Assembly (NCBI RefSeq): GCF_019090095.1
Contig: NZ_JAGQFP010000001.1
Span: forward strand, 1,178,001 to 1,242,000
Origin: Stutzerimonas stutzeri
GTDB taxonomy: Bacteria > Pseudomonadota > Gammaproteobacteria > Pseudomonadales > Pseudomonadaceae
Direction of reading: 5' to 3'
DNA: 64,000 bases
Shown here: in pieces, positions 34,260 through 45,680 of the stretch
Numbering within the stretch: position 1 is the first letter of the stretch
How the letters are laid out: each line of letters starts with the position of its first letter
The notes under the pieces: model-generated
Seen by the model: the letters and a program-made list of their open reading frames with translations, nothing else
Told to the model about the DNA's origin: nothing
Database searches by the model: none
Made by a program: the position numbers and the translations under genes

Positions 34260-35936
34260 TCAGCTACGCAGCGGCGGCTGACGCACGGGCGCCCCATTGG
34301 CCACGTAATACGCGGCGGTGCTGCGCGGCAAGGGCTCGCGGCCCCGAATCCGGTCGGCGATCTTCTCGGCGATCATGATGGTCGTGGCATTGAGGTTGCC
34401 GGTGATGATCTGCGGCATGATCGACGCGTCCACCACGCGCAACCCTTCCACGCCATGCACACGCCCCTGCCCATCGACCACCGCCATCTCGTCCGGGCCC
34501 ATGCGGCAGGAACAGGACGGGTGATAGGCCGTCTCGGCGTGCTCGCGTACGAAGGCATCCAGGTCGGCATCGCTTTGCGCCTGTGCCCCAGGGCTCAACT
34601 CTTTGCCGCGGTAGGGGTCGAGGGCCGGCTGCGCGATGATCTCGCGGGTCAGGCGAATGCCGTCGCGAAACTCCTGCCAGTCCTGCTCGTGGGACATGTA
34701 GTTGAACAGAATGCTGGGATCGACCCGCGGGTCGGTCGAGCGGATCTGAACGCGGCCGCGGCTGGGCGAACGCATCGAGCCCACATGCGCCTGGAAGCTG
34801 TGGCCATCGTGGGCGTTGCTGCCGTTGTAGCTGACGGCCACCGGCAGGAAGTGGAACTGGATATTCGGCCACTCGAATTCGTCGCGGCTGCGGATGAAGC
34901 CGCCGGCCTCGAACTGATTGCTGGCGCCTATGCCGGAGCCCAGGAACAGCCATTCGGCACCGATCGCCGGCTGGTTCCACCATTTCAGCGCGGGGTAAAG
35001 GGAAACCGGTTGTGTGCATTCGTACTGCAGGTACATCTCCAGATGGTCCTGCAGGTTCTGCCCGACGCCGGGCAGGTCATGCACGATATCGATGCTCAGC
35101 TCACGGAGCAGCGCAGCCGGTCCGACCCCTGAACGCTGCAGTATCTGCGGCGAGGCGATGGCGCCCCCGCACAACAGTATTTCGCGACGAGCACAAACGA
35201 TGGTCGGCTGTTCCCGCCCGCGCAGGTATTTGACGCCCACGGCCCGCTTACCCTCAAAGAGAACCCGATCTGTCACGGCGTGCGTGACGATGGTCAGGTT
35301 CGGCCGCTCCTTGGCCTGGTCGAGGTAGCCCCGGGCGGTACTGGCGCGACGGCCATTGGGCGTCACCGTCCGGTCCATGGGGCCGAAGCCCTCTTGCTGG
35401 TAGCCGTTCAAATCCTCGGTCTTCGGGTAACCGGCCTGTACGCCGGCCTCGACCATGGCGTGGAACAACACATTGTTCCCGGCTTTGGGCGTGGTCACGC
35501 TGACCGGGCCCTCGCCCCCGTGATACTCGTTGGGACCGATGTCTCGGGATTCGGCTTTACGGAAGTACGGGAGGCAGTCGTGATAGCTCCAGTCCTCCAG
35601 CCCCGGGATCCTGGCCCAGTTGTCGTAGTCCAGCGCGTTGCCGCGGATGTAGCACATGCCATTAATCAGGGACGAGCCGCCCAACCCCTTGCCGCGGCCG
35701 CAATCCATGCGACGGTTGTTCATGTGCGGTTCAGGGTCGGTCTTGTAGGCCCAGTTGTAGCGCGTGCCCTGCAGCGGATAGGCCAGCGCAGCAGGCATCT
35801 GGGTGCGGAAGTCGAAACGGTAGTCCGGGCCACCGGCCTCGAGTAGCAGGACGCTGACCTCGGCATCTTCGGTCAGGCGCGCCGCCAGCGTGTTGCCGGC
35901 CGACCCGGCGCCGATGATGATGTAGTCGTACTCCAT
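34260..35936 (-). CDS. betA: Choline dehydrogenase BetA
   Basis: A 558-residue FAD-dependent GMC oxidoreductase that oxidises choline to betaine aldehyde, the first step of glycine betaine synthesis for osmoprotection. The FAD-binding N-terminus is [20 protein letters not shown], then the GMC signature [20 protein letters not shown]. The C-terminal active-site region [20 protein letters not shown] contains the catalytic His. The strong ribosome site GGAGGAATC precedes the ATG. It lies 66 nt after betT in the same orientation, consistent with uptake and oxidation in one operon. No betB or betI is next to it. Confidence 0.95.
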   Translation of the reverse strand: MEYDYIIIGAGSAGNTLAARLTEDAEVSVLLLEAGGPDYRFDFRTQMPAALAYPLQGTRYNWAYKTDPEPHMNNRRMDCGRGKGLGGSSLINGMCYIRGNALDYDNWARIPGLEDWSYHDCLPYFRKAESRDIGPNEYHGGEGPVSVTTPKAGNNVLFHAMVEAGVQAGYPKTEDLNGYQQEGFGPMDRTVTPNGRRASTARGYLDQAKERPNLTIVTHAVTDRVLFEGKRAVGVKYLRGREQPTIVCARREILLCGGAIASPQILQRSGVGPAALLRELSIDIVHDLPGVGQNLQDHLEMYLQYECTQPVSLYPALKWWNQPAIGAEWLFLGSGIGASNQFEAGGFIRSRDEFEWPNIQFHFLPVAVSYNGSNAHDGHSFQAHVGSMRSPSRGRVQIRSTDPRVDPSILFNYMSHEQDWQEFRDGIRLTREIIAQPALDPYRGKELSPGAQAQSDADLDAFVREHAETAYHPSCSCRMGPDEMAVVDGQGRVHGVEGLRVVDASIMPQIITGNLNATTIMIAEKIADRIRGREPLPRSTAAYYVANGAPVRQPPLRS

Positions 35937-36002
35937 GATTCCTCCTTCGCGCTCGCGGCCCTTGTGGCGGAATGGCGAACTTGCCGGTTCGCCGTTTGGT
36001 GA

Positions 36003-38072
36003 TTAGCTGACGCCTGGCGTGGTACCCGGCTCGGAGGTGCTGTCGGTCAGGCTGCCCTTCTCACGCTGCAGATGCAGGAACTCCATATGGTGCTCATAGT
36101 GATCGAGGACGTCTTCGATCAGCTGGCGTTTGGAGTAGCCCATCAGGTCATAGCCGAGACTGCCCTGGCGCAGATGGACTTCGAGGCGGTAGTAATGCGC
36201 CCGACTGCTTTGAGTACGCACCGCGAACGACGGCATGGCGCTGCGCACGGGCCAGATCTGGTAGGTGAAATCCTGCTCGCTGCCGAGATTGACGTTGAGC
36301 GCCAGGTGCTCGTTGCCCGCCTCGCCTTCGATGATTTCGACCGCCACGCCCTTGTCACCCAGCGCGAGGCGAATCTCCTCCATGGCCGGCTTGCACACCT
36401 CCTGCAGGTAGCGGCGAATCTGCGAACGGCTGGGGAAGCTCATCGCCCGCGAGAGCCGCTGGCTCCAGTTCATGTGCGCGTGCTCGAGCGTCGCCCGCCC
36501 GGACAGCTGGCCGGACAGGCTCTTCTGGTAGCTGTCGGCCATGACGCCTTCGACATGCAGGGCCTTGAACAACCCGACCATCATGAACAGCAGGACGATG
36601 GAAAACGGCAGCCCCATGATCACCACGGTCCCCTGCAACGCCGTCAGCCCGCCAGCGATCAGCAGCGCCAGGGTCAGTACACCGATGATGGCGGCCCACA
36701 GCACGCGCATCCAGACCGGCGCATCGCTGTTCACGTCCTTGAGGATCGAGGTGAAGTTGGACAGCACCAGCGAACCGGAGTCGCCCGAGGTAACGAAGAA
36801 CACGATCGCCAGAACGGTCGCGACCGCGGTAGTCAAGCCGGCCCAGGGCATGCTCTGGAGAAACAGATAGATCGATGAACCCGGATTGCTCACGGCCTGC
36901 GTACCGAGTTCAACCGCGCCGTGCATGACCATGTCGATAGCGCTGTTCCCCATGATCGACATCCAGGCCATCATGAAGGCCAGCGGCAACAGCAACGTAC
37001 CGACGACGAACTCACGTATCGTCCGCCCGCGCGAGATGCGCGCCAGGAACAGGCCGACGAACGGGCCCCACGCGATCCACCAGGCCCAGAAGAACACGGT
37101 CCAGGCGTTCAGCCAATCGGTGGGCTGGTCATAGGCATAGGTGTCGAACGACAGGCTGATGAAATTGGCGAAATAATCACCGATGTTCATCACCAGGGCG
37201 TTGAGCAGGAAGGTCGTCTTGCCCGCGAACAGCACGAACAACAACAGCAGGACCGCCAGCAACATGTTGAATTCGGAGAGTCGGCGGATGCCGCGCTCGA
37301 CACCCGTGGCCGCCGAAATCGCCGAGAACACCACGATCAGCACCACCAGCACTGCCTGGGTGAAGGTGCCCTCCGGTATGTTGAAGATGTAGTTCAGGCC
37401 GAAATTGAGCTGAATGATGCCGATGCCCAGGCTGGTGGCGATGCCGAATACCGTGCCCAGCACCGCAGCTGTGTCCACGGTATGGCCGATGGGACCGTAG
37501 ATGCCTTTGCCGAAGATCGGGTAGAGCGAGGAACGGATCGAGAGCGGCAAACCCTGACGAAAGCTGAAATAGGCCAGGGACATGCCCACCAGCGTATAAA
37601 CCCCCCAGCCAGACAAGCCCCAGTGCAGAAAGGTCAGCTCCAGCGCATGACGCGCCGCCTGCACGGTACCGCCCTTGCCCACCGGGGGCTCGAGGTATTG
37701 GGTGATGGGCTCGGCGATGCAAAAGAACAGCAGGTCGATGCCGATGCCAGCCGAGAACAGCATGGCGGCCCAGGTGATGACGTTGAATTCGGGCTTGGAG
37801 TGATCCGGGCCCAGGCGGATCTTGCCGTAACGGCTGGTGGCAATGAGGACCACGAAAAGCAGGTAGCCCAGCACCGCGAGAAAGTAGAACCAGCCGAAGG
37901 TGTTGGATATCCAGCCTAGAACGGTGTTGATGACCGAAAGGGAGGAGGTCTTGAAAAACATCGCCCAGATGGCGAAAAGCACGATGGCGATTGCCGAACT
38001 GTAGAAAACCACCGGATTGATGCGATCCTGTGGTGGATTGGTGTTGCCGGGTGAGAGCTCAGCCTCGTTCAT
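36003..38072 (-). CDS. betT: High-affinity choline transporter BetT (BCCT family)
   Basis: A 689-residue transporter with twelve hydrophobic segments (residues about 20-510) and a long hydrophilic C-terminal tail (about 180 residues), the tail that gives BetT its osmotic activation. The BCCT signature FFWAWWIAWGPFVGLFLARI lies in the eighth membrane segment region, and GWGVYTLVGMSLAYFSFRQG matches the family substrate-site helix. It imports choline with protons, feeding BetA next door. The start ATG has AGGAGATAG upstream. About 370 nt of upstream DNA separates it from the divergent trmO. Confidence 0.95.
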   Translation of the reverse strand: MNEAELSPGNTNPPQDRINPVVFYSSAIAIVLFAIWAMFFKTSSLSVINTVLGWISNTFGWFYFLAVLGYLLFVVLIATSRYGKIRLGPDHSKPEFNVITWAAMLFSAGIGIDLLFFCIAEPITQYLEPPVGKGGTVQAARHALELTFLHWGLSGWGVYTLVGMSLAYFSFRQGLPLSIRSSLYPIFGKGIYGPIGHTVDTAAVLGTVFGIATSLGIGIIQLNFGLNYIFNIPEGTFTQAVLVVLIVVFSAISAATGVERGIRRLSEFNMLLAVLLLLFVLFAGKTTFLLNALVMNIGDYFANFISLSFDTYAYDQPTDWLNAWTVFFWAWWIAWGPFVGLFLARISRGRTIREFVVGTLLLPLAFMMAWMSIMGNSAIDMVMHGAVELGTQAVSNPGSSIYLFLQSMPWAGLTTAVATVLAIVFFVTSGDSGSLVLSNFTSILKDVNSDAPVWMRVLWAAIIGVLTLALLIAGGLTALQGTVVIMGLPFSIVLLFMMVGLFKALHVEGVMADSYQKSLSGQLSGRATLEHAHMNWSQRLSRAMSFPSRSQIRRYLQEVCKPAMEEIRLALGDKGVAVEIIEGEAGNEHLALNVNLGSEQDFTYQIWPVRSAMPSFAVRTQSSRAHYYRLEVHLRQGSLGYDLMGYSKRQLIEDVLDHYEHHMEFLHLQREKGSLTDSTSEPGTTPGVS

Positions 38073-38441
38073 CAGTTCTATCTCCTGAACTTGTTCTGGC
38101 TTTTATGACATCGCAGAGCGATGAATCGCGTCAGGCTGTACGTGCTCGCAAGAGCCACGCCCGTGTGCGCCTGAAAAGCGGCGATGCCTCTTGGCACGCC
38201 TGAGTCTGCCGGCACGAGGCACGGCGCATGGAAGGGTGAAACGGAGCAGTAATACTCGAAAAATAGCCTATATCCGAAAAAAGGGCGGCTATTGTACAGA
38301 TCCTCGCGGCGCCTTGCCCGAGCGCCGCGCGTACTCGTCCATTCGGGACGCCTCCTGGATAGTCGATACGGCCTCTTTGGTCCGCGCCCCAGCCACCACA
38401 GCGGGTAAGATGGCGGCCCACGTTTTCGCCGCGGCTTCGAC
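38073..38441. promoter_or_regulatory. Divergent intergenic region betT/trmO with inverted repeat
   Basis: No gene with support lies in this 369-nt gap; frames crossing it lack ribosome sites and family resemblance. It should contain the betT (- strand) and trmO (+ strand) promoters. The arms AATAGCC (38262-38268) and GGCTATT (38287-38293) form a perfect 7-bp inverted repeat. Read toward betT, the second arm is followed by a T-run, so it could act as an operator or an attenuator. No BetI-type operator was recognised. Confidence 0.4.
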
Positions 38442-39134
38442 ATGTCTTACTCCGTTACCCCCATCGGCATTGTCCGCTCCTGCTTCAAGGAAAAGTTCGC
38501 CATCCCGCGCCAGCCGCAGCTGGCGCCGGCGGCGCGGGGCGTTCTGGAGTTGCATCCTCCTTTCGATCAAGCGCACGCCCTGGAGGGCCTTGAACGGGTG
38601 AGCCATGTCTGGCTGCTGTTCATGTTCCATCAGGCACTCGAGGCCGAGCCCCGCCTGCGCGTTCGCCCGCCGCGGCTGGGTGGCAATCGCATGGTCGGTG
38701 TGTTTGCGACACGCGCGACGCATCGTCCCAATGGCATCGGCCAGTCGGTGGTCAGGCTCGACGGGGTCGAGCCTGGCCGTCTTCATCTGTCGGGAATCGA
38801 CCTGCTGGATGGCACGCCGGTGCTGGACATCAAGCCCTATGTCCCCTACGCCGATATCGTCGCCGAGGCGCGCAATGACCTGGCGGCCGACGCGCCCGAA
38901 CCCATTGCCGTTCGCTGGACCGCAACGAGCCTGGAGCAGGTCCGTCGCGAGGAGAGTCGGCTCGAGCAGCCGTTGCAGGCGCTGGTCGAGCAGTGCCTGG
39001 CACAGGATCCGCGGCCGGCCTATCAGACGCCTGCCCCGGAGCGGCGTTACGGCACGCGGTTGTGGGATGTCGAGGTGCGCTGGCACTACCCCGATCCCGC
39101 CTCGATTACCGTCGTGGAAGTGACGCGGGTGTAG
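38442..39134 (+). CDS. trmO: tRNA (N6-threonylcarbamoyladenosine37-N6)-methyltransferase TrmO
   Basis: A 230-residue SAM-dependent enzyme (YaeB/TsaA family, single-sheeted beta-barrel) that methylates t6A37 in tRNA-Thr. The N-terminal MSYSVTPIGIVRSCFKEKFA, then HVWLLFMFHQ and VGVFATRATHRPNGIGQSVV are the family's binding segments. IDLLDGTPVLDIKPYVPYAD completes the fold. The C-terminal 70 residues form the small extra domain seen in longer proteobacterial members (RYGTRLWDVEVRWHY). It is divergent from betT. A MITE-like element begins 4 nt after its stop. Confidence 0.95.
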   Translation: MSYSVTPIGIVRSCFKEKFAIPRQPQLAPAARGVLELHPPFDQAHALEGLERVSHVWLLFMFHQALEAEPRLRVRPPRLGGNRMVGVFATRATHRPNGIGQSVVRLDGVEPGRLHLSGIDLLDGTPVLDIKPYVPYADIVAEARNDLAADAPEPIAVRWTATSLEQVRREESRLEQPLQALVEQCLAQDPRPAYQTPAPERRYGTRLWDVEVRWHYPDPASITVVEVTRV

Positions 39135-39138
39135 CGCC

Positions 39139-39297
39139 AGGCTTTGTACGAAAAGTGCCTGCGCTCGGTGATGCTGCATTGAAATCGCTCTGGTACGCCA
39201 GCCCGGTCAGAATGCTCATTTACACTGCGTAAACTGCGCTTCTTCGAGCGTTTTCGCCTGGCCTGACCTTCGCTCGACGACTTTTCGTACAGAGCCT
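39139..39297. mobile_element. MITE-like element or IS remnant with 18-bp terminal inverted repeats
   Basis: The ends AGGCTTTGTACGAAAAGT (39139-39156) and ACTTTTCGTACAGAGCCT (39280-39297) are inverse complements with one mismatch. The 159-bp body has no transposase frame and contains a small palindrome TTTAC-ACTGC-GTAAA (39219-39233). No clear target duplication is visible. The structure fits a miniature inverted-repeat element moved by a transposase elsewhere, or a collapsed insertion sequence. It occupies most of the 289-nt gap between trmO and the acylase gene, where I see nothing else. Confidence 0.6.
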
Positions 39298-39423
39298 AGT
39301 TCGCATCATGCCCACGCTCGGGCATGCCCCCGGCAAGCCGAACGCCTTTGCCCTCTGCAGACGCCCACCGGCCCGTATTACGGGACCGGCCCGGCCTCGT
39401 GCGACCTCGTCGCGGCGGGCCGC

Positions 39424-41961
39424 CTATGGACGTGCCGGGGTCAGCAGCAAGCGTTGGCTGCCGTAGACCTTGTCCAGGTTCTGCGACTGGAATGGAAAGC
39501 TCATGTAGCTGCCCTTCATCCAGGCCTCGATGCCGTCCGCATAGTGCGGGCTGGCCGGGTTGCCAGATTGGCCGGAACTGTTGAGCCCGATCATCGGCTC
39601 GTCGCGCCCGAAGTCGACGATGATGCGCATGGCCGGGATCAGCCAGGTATCGAAGTCGTCACCCCAGCGGTAGGCCGACACGTTCAAGGTGCTGTGATCG
39701 CCACCGGCCGGGTAGGGTCCGCGATCCAGGTAGTTGCTGATGGCCTTGATGCCGGCGCGCTGACTGGCGGGCAAGTAGGGAGCCAGCTGGGTGCTGCCGG
39801 TCTGCCAGGTATAGGTGTGCAGTTTTCCCCAGCGCCAGGCGTTGCGATCAGTGCCCAGCGCCGCCTCGAGACGGCCGACAGCCATCGCGAGGGCGCGCGC
39901 CAGTATCGCCGGCTTGTCTTCTTGCTGCGGGGTGTTCAGATCGTCCCAGAACGGGCTGTCGTCGCGGCCCAGCAAGTGATCGGCCTGCGCGGAGTACGAG
40001 GTGTTCGCTGTTTCCACGAGTGCCCGCCACGCGGCGCTGTTGTCGGGTCCCAACTCATCCAGGAACGTCTGGCGTGCGGATTCCATCAGGAAAGCCTCAT
40101 ACAGCGCCGCATCGGTCGAATCCGCACTGAGCTTGCCGTCGAATTTCAGCAGCCGTGACAAGGCTTCACGAGCCCGCCCTCGCTGAGGCTCGGCAAGCGC
40201 GTCAATGGCGGCCCGCAGCGGCTCGGCCATACCCGGCGCCTCGAGCATGGCTTGCAGCTTGGCGGCAAAGGTCGTCGTCTGGTTGTACTGCATCGCCACC
40301 GCGCTGCGGGTGTCCTGCTTACCACGCGCCAGCAGTTCACCGATGCGTTCAGCCCGCTCCGGGTAGAACCAGGAGTTGGACAACTGCATGCCATAGCCTT
40401 TGGGCACCGTGCGCTGGTTGGCCGTGGCCAACCAGCCTTGCGCCGGGTCCTGATCGTAGGGATGCAGCATGGGATCGGCGAAGCCGTCCCAGTCGTACTG
40501 CCCGTCCCAACCCGGCGAGGGCACCAACCCCAGGCCTTCGCGGCGATTCGGGTAGCGCCCCGTTACCTGCCAGCCGGTGCTCTGCTGGTCGGCGAAGACA
40601 ATGTTCAGCGCAGCCGCCCGAATCTCGCGGGTTGCCTCGAATGCCTCATCTACCGATTGGGCACGACTCAAGTCGAAAAATGCATCGAGCGACTGATCGG
40701 CTTCGAACTGGATCGTCTTCAATGCCAGTCCGTAACCACTGCTCAGCTGCAGCGGTTGCAGAGGATGCTTGCGTTCGCCCAGCACGCTGTTCAGCAAAGG
40801 CCCGTTACGGGTCTCGTAGACCGTTTCGCGGACCGGTCGCTCTCCCTTTATGAAGAAGGTTTCATGACGCTCACGCGCCGGCACCCACTTGCCGTCGGCC
40901 AGATACATAAGGCGCCCGCCTTCGCGGCGCACCTGCTCCAGGAACACGTCCTGGGTGTCGCCCATGACCATGGTCATGCCCCAGCCCAGCTTGCCGTTGA
41001 AGCCGGCAACCACAGCAGGAACGCCTGCGATCGTCACCCCCGCGGCCTGGAATTTCGGAGAGCGGATCTGCACGAAGTTCCAGTACGAGGGCATCGACAG
41101 CGGCAGATGCGTGTCGTTGGCCATCAGCGGCTTGCCGCTACGGGTGTTGCTGCCGGATACCGCCCAGTTGTTGGAAGCCGCGACACCCAACATGTTCAAC
41201 GAAGCCACCTGCGCCGCCGCACTGTCGAGAGCGGCAAGTCCGGGTATCGCGCCACCCAGTTTCAGGCCCTTCAGCTTGTCCGCCTCGGCGAACGGAAGCG
41301 GCTCGTCGGGGTAAGTGGGGAGCAACCAGGCGAGCTTGTCGCTGCCAACTTTCTGCGCCATGGCCAGCGACGCGATCTCTTCCTGAAGATTGACCGCAAG
41401 GCCGAAATTCAACAGACAGAACACCAGCACCGAATCTTCAGGCTTCCAGTATTCGGGCGTGTAACCGGCGGCCGCCAGATCCATCGGCAGTTTGTCGCGA
41501 TGACGGAACAGGTAGGCGTTGACGCCCCGCGCGTAAACCTCGAAAAAACGCTTCATACGCGGCGAGCTGTCTCGATACAGCAACGCAGCGCTTTGCTTCA
41601 GGTTCGCCGCACGCATGAAGCGGTCGATCTCCAGCACGCCCGGGCCTGCCATTTCCGCCAGCCGCCCTTCGGCCATGAGGCGCAGGCTGACCATCTGGCT
41701 CAGCCGATCGGTGGCGTGCACGTAGCCCAGCCCGAACAAGGCATCGTGGAAGGTCGCGGTCTCGATCAGTGGCATCCCCAGCGTATTGCGCCGAATGCTC
41801 ACGCTCTTGTCCAGGCCGGTGATCGCTTGAACGCCCTGTGCCGGCGGCAGGCTGTCCGCGTAGCGACTGTCCAGATACGGCTGGCAGCCCACGAGCCCAC
41901 CGGCGACCAATGCCGCGCCGAGGGTCAGACAAGGCAGAAAAAACGGCAGACGCAACGACAT
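39424..41961 (-). CDS. quiP: Penicillin acylase family protein, QuiP-like acyl-homoserine lactone acylase
   Basis: An 845-residue Ntn-hydrolase precursor expected to be cut into alpha and beta subunits in the periplasm. The nucleophile Ser263 starts the beta subunit in [20 protein letters not shown], followed by [16 protein letters not shown] with the typical Asn-Asp-His triplet. Architecture and length match QuiP (PA1032 as I recall), which removes the acyl chain from long-chain homoserine lactones. The substrate here is not proven and could be another amide. The signal ends in [11 protein letters not shown], a plausible lipobox with Cys26, so it may be a lipoprotein. The next gene upstream is 71 nt away. 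Confidence 0.85.
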   Translation of the reverse strand: MSLRLPFFLPCLTLGAALVAGGLVGCQPYLDSRYADSLPPAQGVQAITGLDKSVSIRRNTLGMPLIETATFHDALFGLGYVHATDRLSQMVSLRLMAEGRLAEMAGPGVLEIDRFMRAANLKQSAALLYRDSSPRMKRFFEVYARGVNAYLFRHRDKLPMDLAAAGYTPEYWKPEDSVLVFCLLNFGLAVNLQEEIASLAMAQKVGSDKLAWLLPTYPDEPLPFAEADKLKGLKLGGAIPGLAALDSAAAQVASLNMLGVAASNNWAVSGSNTRSGKPLMANDTHLPLSMPSYWNFVQIRSPKFQAAGVTIAGVPAVVAGFNGKLGWGMTMVMGDTQDVFLEQVRREGGRLMYLADGKWVPARERHETFFIKGERPVRETVYETRNGPLLNSVLGERKHPLQPLQLSSGYGLALKTIQFEADQSLDAFFDLSRAQSVDEAFEATREIRAAALNIVFADQQSTGWQVTGRYPNRREGLGLVPSPGWDGQYDWDGFADPMLHPYDQDPAQGWLATANQRTVPKGYGMQLSNSWFYPERAERIGELLARGKQDTRSAVAMQYNQTTTFAAKLQAMLEAPGMAEPLRAAIDALAEPQRGRAREALSRLLKFDGKLSADSTDAALYEAFLMESARQTFLDELGPDNSAAWRALVETANTSYSAQADHLLGRDDSPFWDDLNTPQQEDKPAILARALAMAVGRLEAALGTDRNAWRWGKLHTYTWQTGSTQLAPYLPASQRAGIKAISNYLDRGPYPAGGDHSTLNVSAYRWGDDFDTWLIPAMRIIVDFGRDEPMIGLNSSGQSGNPASPHYADGIEAWMKGSYMSFPFQSQNLDKVYGSQRLLLTPARP

Positions 41962-42032
41962 CGACGGCTCCTTGCAGACAGGGCGCTATGGGGAAGAAAG
42001 GACAGAGGCTATGGTGGTCAGCGCCGCCGTGC

Positions 42033-42497
42033 TCAGGCGGCTTCGCGGTTCTTCGGCAAGACTTCGTCAAGGAGCCAGCGAGCCGAACGACGGGCCTCGG
42101 CCTTGTGTTGCAACTCCAGCGCGCTGAAGTTGGCTTCGTAGCGGCGACGCTCGGCTTTGTCCAACGCCTTCCAGGCAGCATGGGTCGGCACCTGCTCGGT
42201 GGCTTCGAACAGCACCTGGAAGACCTGGCAACGCGGATTCTGGCCCAGGTTGGAATCGTAATTGTCCAGCAGGACCTTGATCCGTATCGCGCCCTCGATC
42301 AGCGGTACCTGCTCATCGAGCAGGCTGCTGGCAAGCACTCGCAGATCGGCCGCAAGGGCGGCGTGCTGCTGTGCCTGCTGCTCGGCGATCGCCTGCTCCC
42401 TGCGCCAGACCTTACGCCATAAGTGCAGCGCGTAGCCGGCCAGCGCGGCGATCAACAGCACACCGGCGGCGAGGAGCCCGATGGCGAGGGGTGTCAT
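42033..42497 (-). CDS. DUF2489 family membrane-anchored protein
   Basis: A 154-residue protein of unknown function. It begins MTPLAIGLLAAGVLLIAALA, one membrane anchor, then a basic linker and a helical cytoplasmic domain (EQAIAEQQAQQHAALAADLR coiled-coil; LLDEQVPLIEGAIRIKVLLD; CQVFQVLFEATEQVPTHAAW). This matches the DUF2489 family found in pseudomonads. The frame extends upstream to 42572 across the next gene, but ATG at 42497 gives the expected short N-terminus. It lies 7 nt after the SEC-C gene stop and may be co-transcribed with it. Confidence 0.75.
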   Translation of the reverse strand: MTPLAIGLLAAGVLLIAALAGYALHLWRKVWRREQAIAEQQAQQHAALAADLRVLASSLLDEQVPLIEGAIRIKVLLDNYDSNLGQNPRCQVFQVLFEATEQVPTHAAWKALDKAERRRYEANFSALELQHKAEARRSARWLLDEVLPKNREAA

Positions 42498-42504
42498 GAG
42501 CGGA

Positions 42505-42696
42505 TCAGGCCCCGTGGCACTTCTTGAATTTTTTCTGACTGCCACACGGGCAGGGATCGTTACGACCGACATCCTTCAGCGGATTGCGGACCGGATCATG
42601 GCTGTGGTTGCAATGCGGACCGTGGACATGGTCATGCTGCGCATGGTCGTGATCGTGATTGCAATCAGGACCGTGTACGTGGGTTTCGTGGTTCAT
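42505..42696 (-). CDS. SEC-C motif protein with His-rich N-terminus
   Basis: A 63-residue protein. The C-terminal [20 protein letters not shown] is a SEC-C zinc-binding motif (Cys-x-Cys-x8-Cys-His), as at the end of SecA. The N-terminal 35 residues contain two copies of an HVHGPxCNHxHD motif, a likely metal-binding segment. The function is unknown; such proteins may bind zinc or act with secretion or degradation machinery. The last residues of the small protein encoded at 62430-62717 carry the same [11 protein letters not shown] string. The gene lies between the LEA-2 lipoprotein and DUF2489 genes. Confidence 0.82.
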   Translation of the reverse strand: MNHETHVHGPDCNHDHDHAQHDHVHGPHCNHSHDPVRNPLKDVGRNDPCPCGSQKKFKKCHGA

Positions 42697-42704
42697 CGAT
42701 GTCG

Positions 42705-43172
42705 CTACTCCGGAATAAAGTTGCCGGGAATTATCTCGCCATTGGTGGCGATGTGCACGCGCCGTCCAGCCAGTAGCCCCGTTTTCAACTCACCTTCCAG
42801 ACGATAGGCGATGGGCCGGTCTGGCTTCTCCAATAGCCTCACGATGTATTTCATGTGCCGCCAGAGATTGGTCTGAACCGGGACCTCGTAGTAGCCGAAG
42901 CCATGCGCAGGCACCGTGGCCCAGCCACTGGACTCACCGCTGGCCAATTCGACGTCGTTGAGATGCACCCGATAGACGAGGCCGCGAACCGGCAAGCTCT
43001 GCTCATTGGGGTTGTCGATTCGGAACCGCAGCATGAACTGCTGTTCGAGAAGCCTGGCCTTGATGATCTCGACGTCGGCGAGCTGCACGCGGGGGTCCTG
43101 GAAATCGCTGCTGAACCAGGTCGAACACCCGGCAAGCGCGGACAGCAAACCCAACATAACCACCGCTTTCAT
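42705..43172 (-). CDS. LEA type 2 family lipoprotein
   Basis: A 155-residue lipoprotein beginning [20 protein letters not shown] with lipobox LAGC (Cys16). The mature part is a single beta-sandwich of the water-stress/LEA-2 type: [40 protein letters not shown] and [15 protein letters not shown]. These proteins in pseudomonads are of unknown function and may be desiccation or envelope stress proteins. The frame is open upstream, but ATG at 43172 yields the lipoprotein signal. It heads a possible three-gene unit with the SEC-C and DUF2489 genes. Confidence 0.85.
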   Translation of the reverse strand: MKAVVMLGLLSALAGCSTWFSSDFQDPRVQLADVEIIKARLLEQQFMLRFRIDNPNEQSLPVRGLVYRVHLNDVELASGESSGWATVPAHGFGYYEVPVQTNLWRHMKYIVRLLEKPDRPIAYRLEGELKTGLLAGRRVHIATNGEIIPGNFIPE

Positions 43173-43349
43173 CGTTCTTCTTATAACTGCGTGGCAAGGC
43201 ATTCCGGTACTCCAAAGGACGGCCAAGTGTAGCAAGCGGCAGATTGGCTGCAATGGGTGCTCAGCGAAAATAGCAGCGACTTTTCACGCCCCTGCCATCA
43301 TCGCCAACGGCCGTCGCGACTCCACCCGAAAACACCGGCGCTGGACGCA

Positions 43350-45100
<1,751 letters not shown>

Positions 45101-45116
45101 GATAGTGGGCAAATCC

Positions 45117-45641
45117 TTAATTCAGCGTTGCACTCGACCAGTCAGGACGGGCTGCTTCCTCTATCTGCACGGCACAGCCAGCCGGCACTCGAGGAAAAAG
45201 GTCGAGCAGATCGACATTGCGCAGCCTGATGCAACCATGGGAGAGCGGCACACCCATGGGTTCGGAATCAGGCGTGCCATGCAAATAGATGTAACGGCGA
45301 AACGTATCGACCGGGCCCAGACGATTGAACCCCGGCTCACAACCGCTGAGCCAAAGAATCCGGGTCAGGATCCAATCGCGGCCCGGGAACTGCTCATGCA
45401 GCGCCTGATTCCAGACCTCGCCGGTCCACCGACGGCCGCGCAGAACGGCACCGAGGGGCAGCCCATCGCCGATGCGCGCACGCACCTGATGGCGGCCACG
45501 CGGGGTACAACCGGAACCATTGCGCTCGCCAACGCCGTTACGTGCAGTGGACACAGGCAAGCGGAGACACAGCCTGCCTTCGGAGAATCCGTACAGCAGC
45601 TGGTCGGCAATCGAGATATGAATGAAATCGAGATCAGGCAT
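45117..45641 (-). CDS. L,D-transpeptidase (YkuD family)
   Basis: A 174-residue YkuD-fold enzyme. The catalytic motif is complete: YIYLHGTPDSEPMG with His121, then SHGCIRL with His135 and Cys137. Such enzymes make 3-3 peptidoglycan crosslinks or attach proteins to the wall in the periplasm. I see no signal peptide or membrane anchor: the N-terminus reads MPDLDFIHISIADQLLYGFS directly. It is next to nagZ, whose product recycles peptidoglycan, and the two are likely cotranscribed. The ATG chosen is the first in frame; a TTG three codons earlier is less likely. Confidence 0.88.
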   Translation of the reverse strand: MPDLDFIHISIADQLLYGFSEGRLCLRLPVSTARNGVGERNGSGCTPRGRHQVRARIGDGLPLGAVLRGRRWTGEVWNQALHEQFPGRDWILTRILWLSGCEPGFNRLGPVDTFRRYIYLHGTPDSEPMGVPLSHGCIRLRNVDLLDLFPRVPAGCAVQIEEAARPDWSSATLN

Positions 45642-45680
45642 GGGCGGCAAGCTTAGCCGATACGCCCATGCCCATGCACC

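Noticed and set aside
38078..38443. A small - strand gene upstream of betT
   Set aside because: It has no ribosome site or recognisable domain and lies in a promoter-type gap with AT-rich stretches and an inverted repeat.
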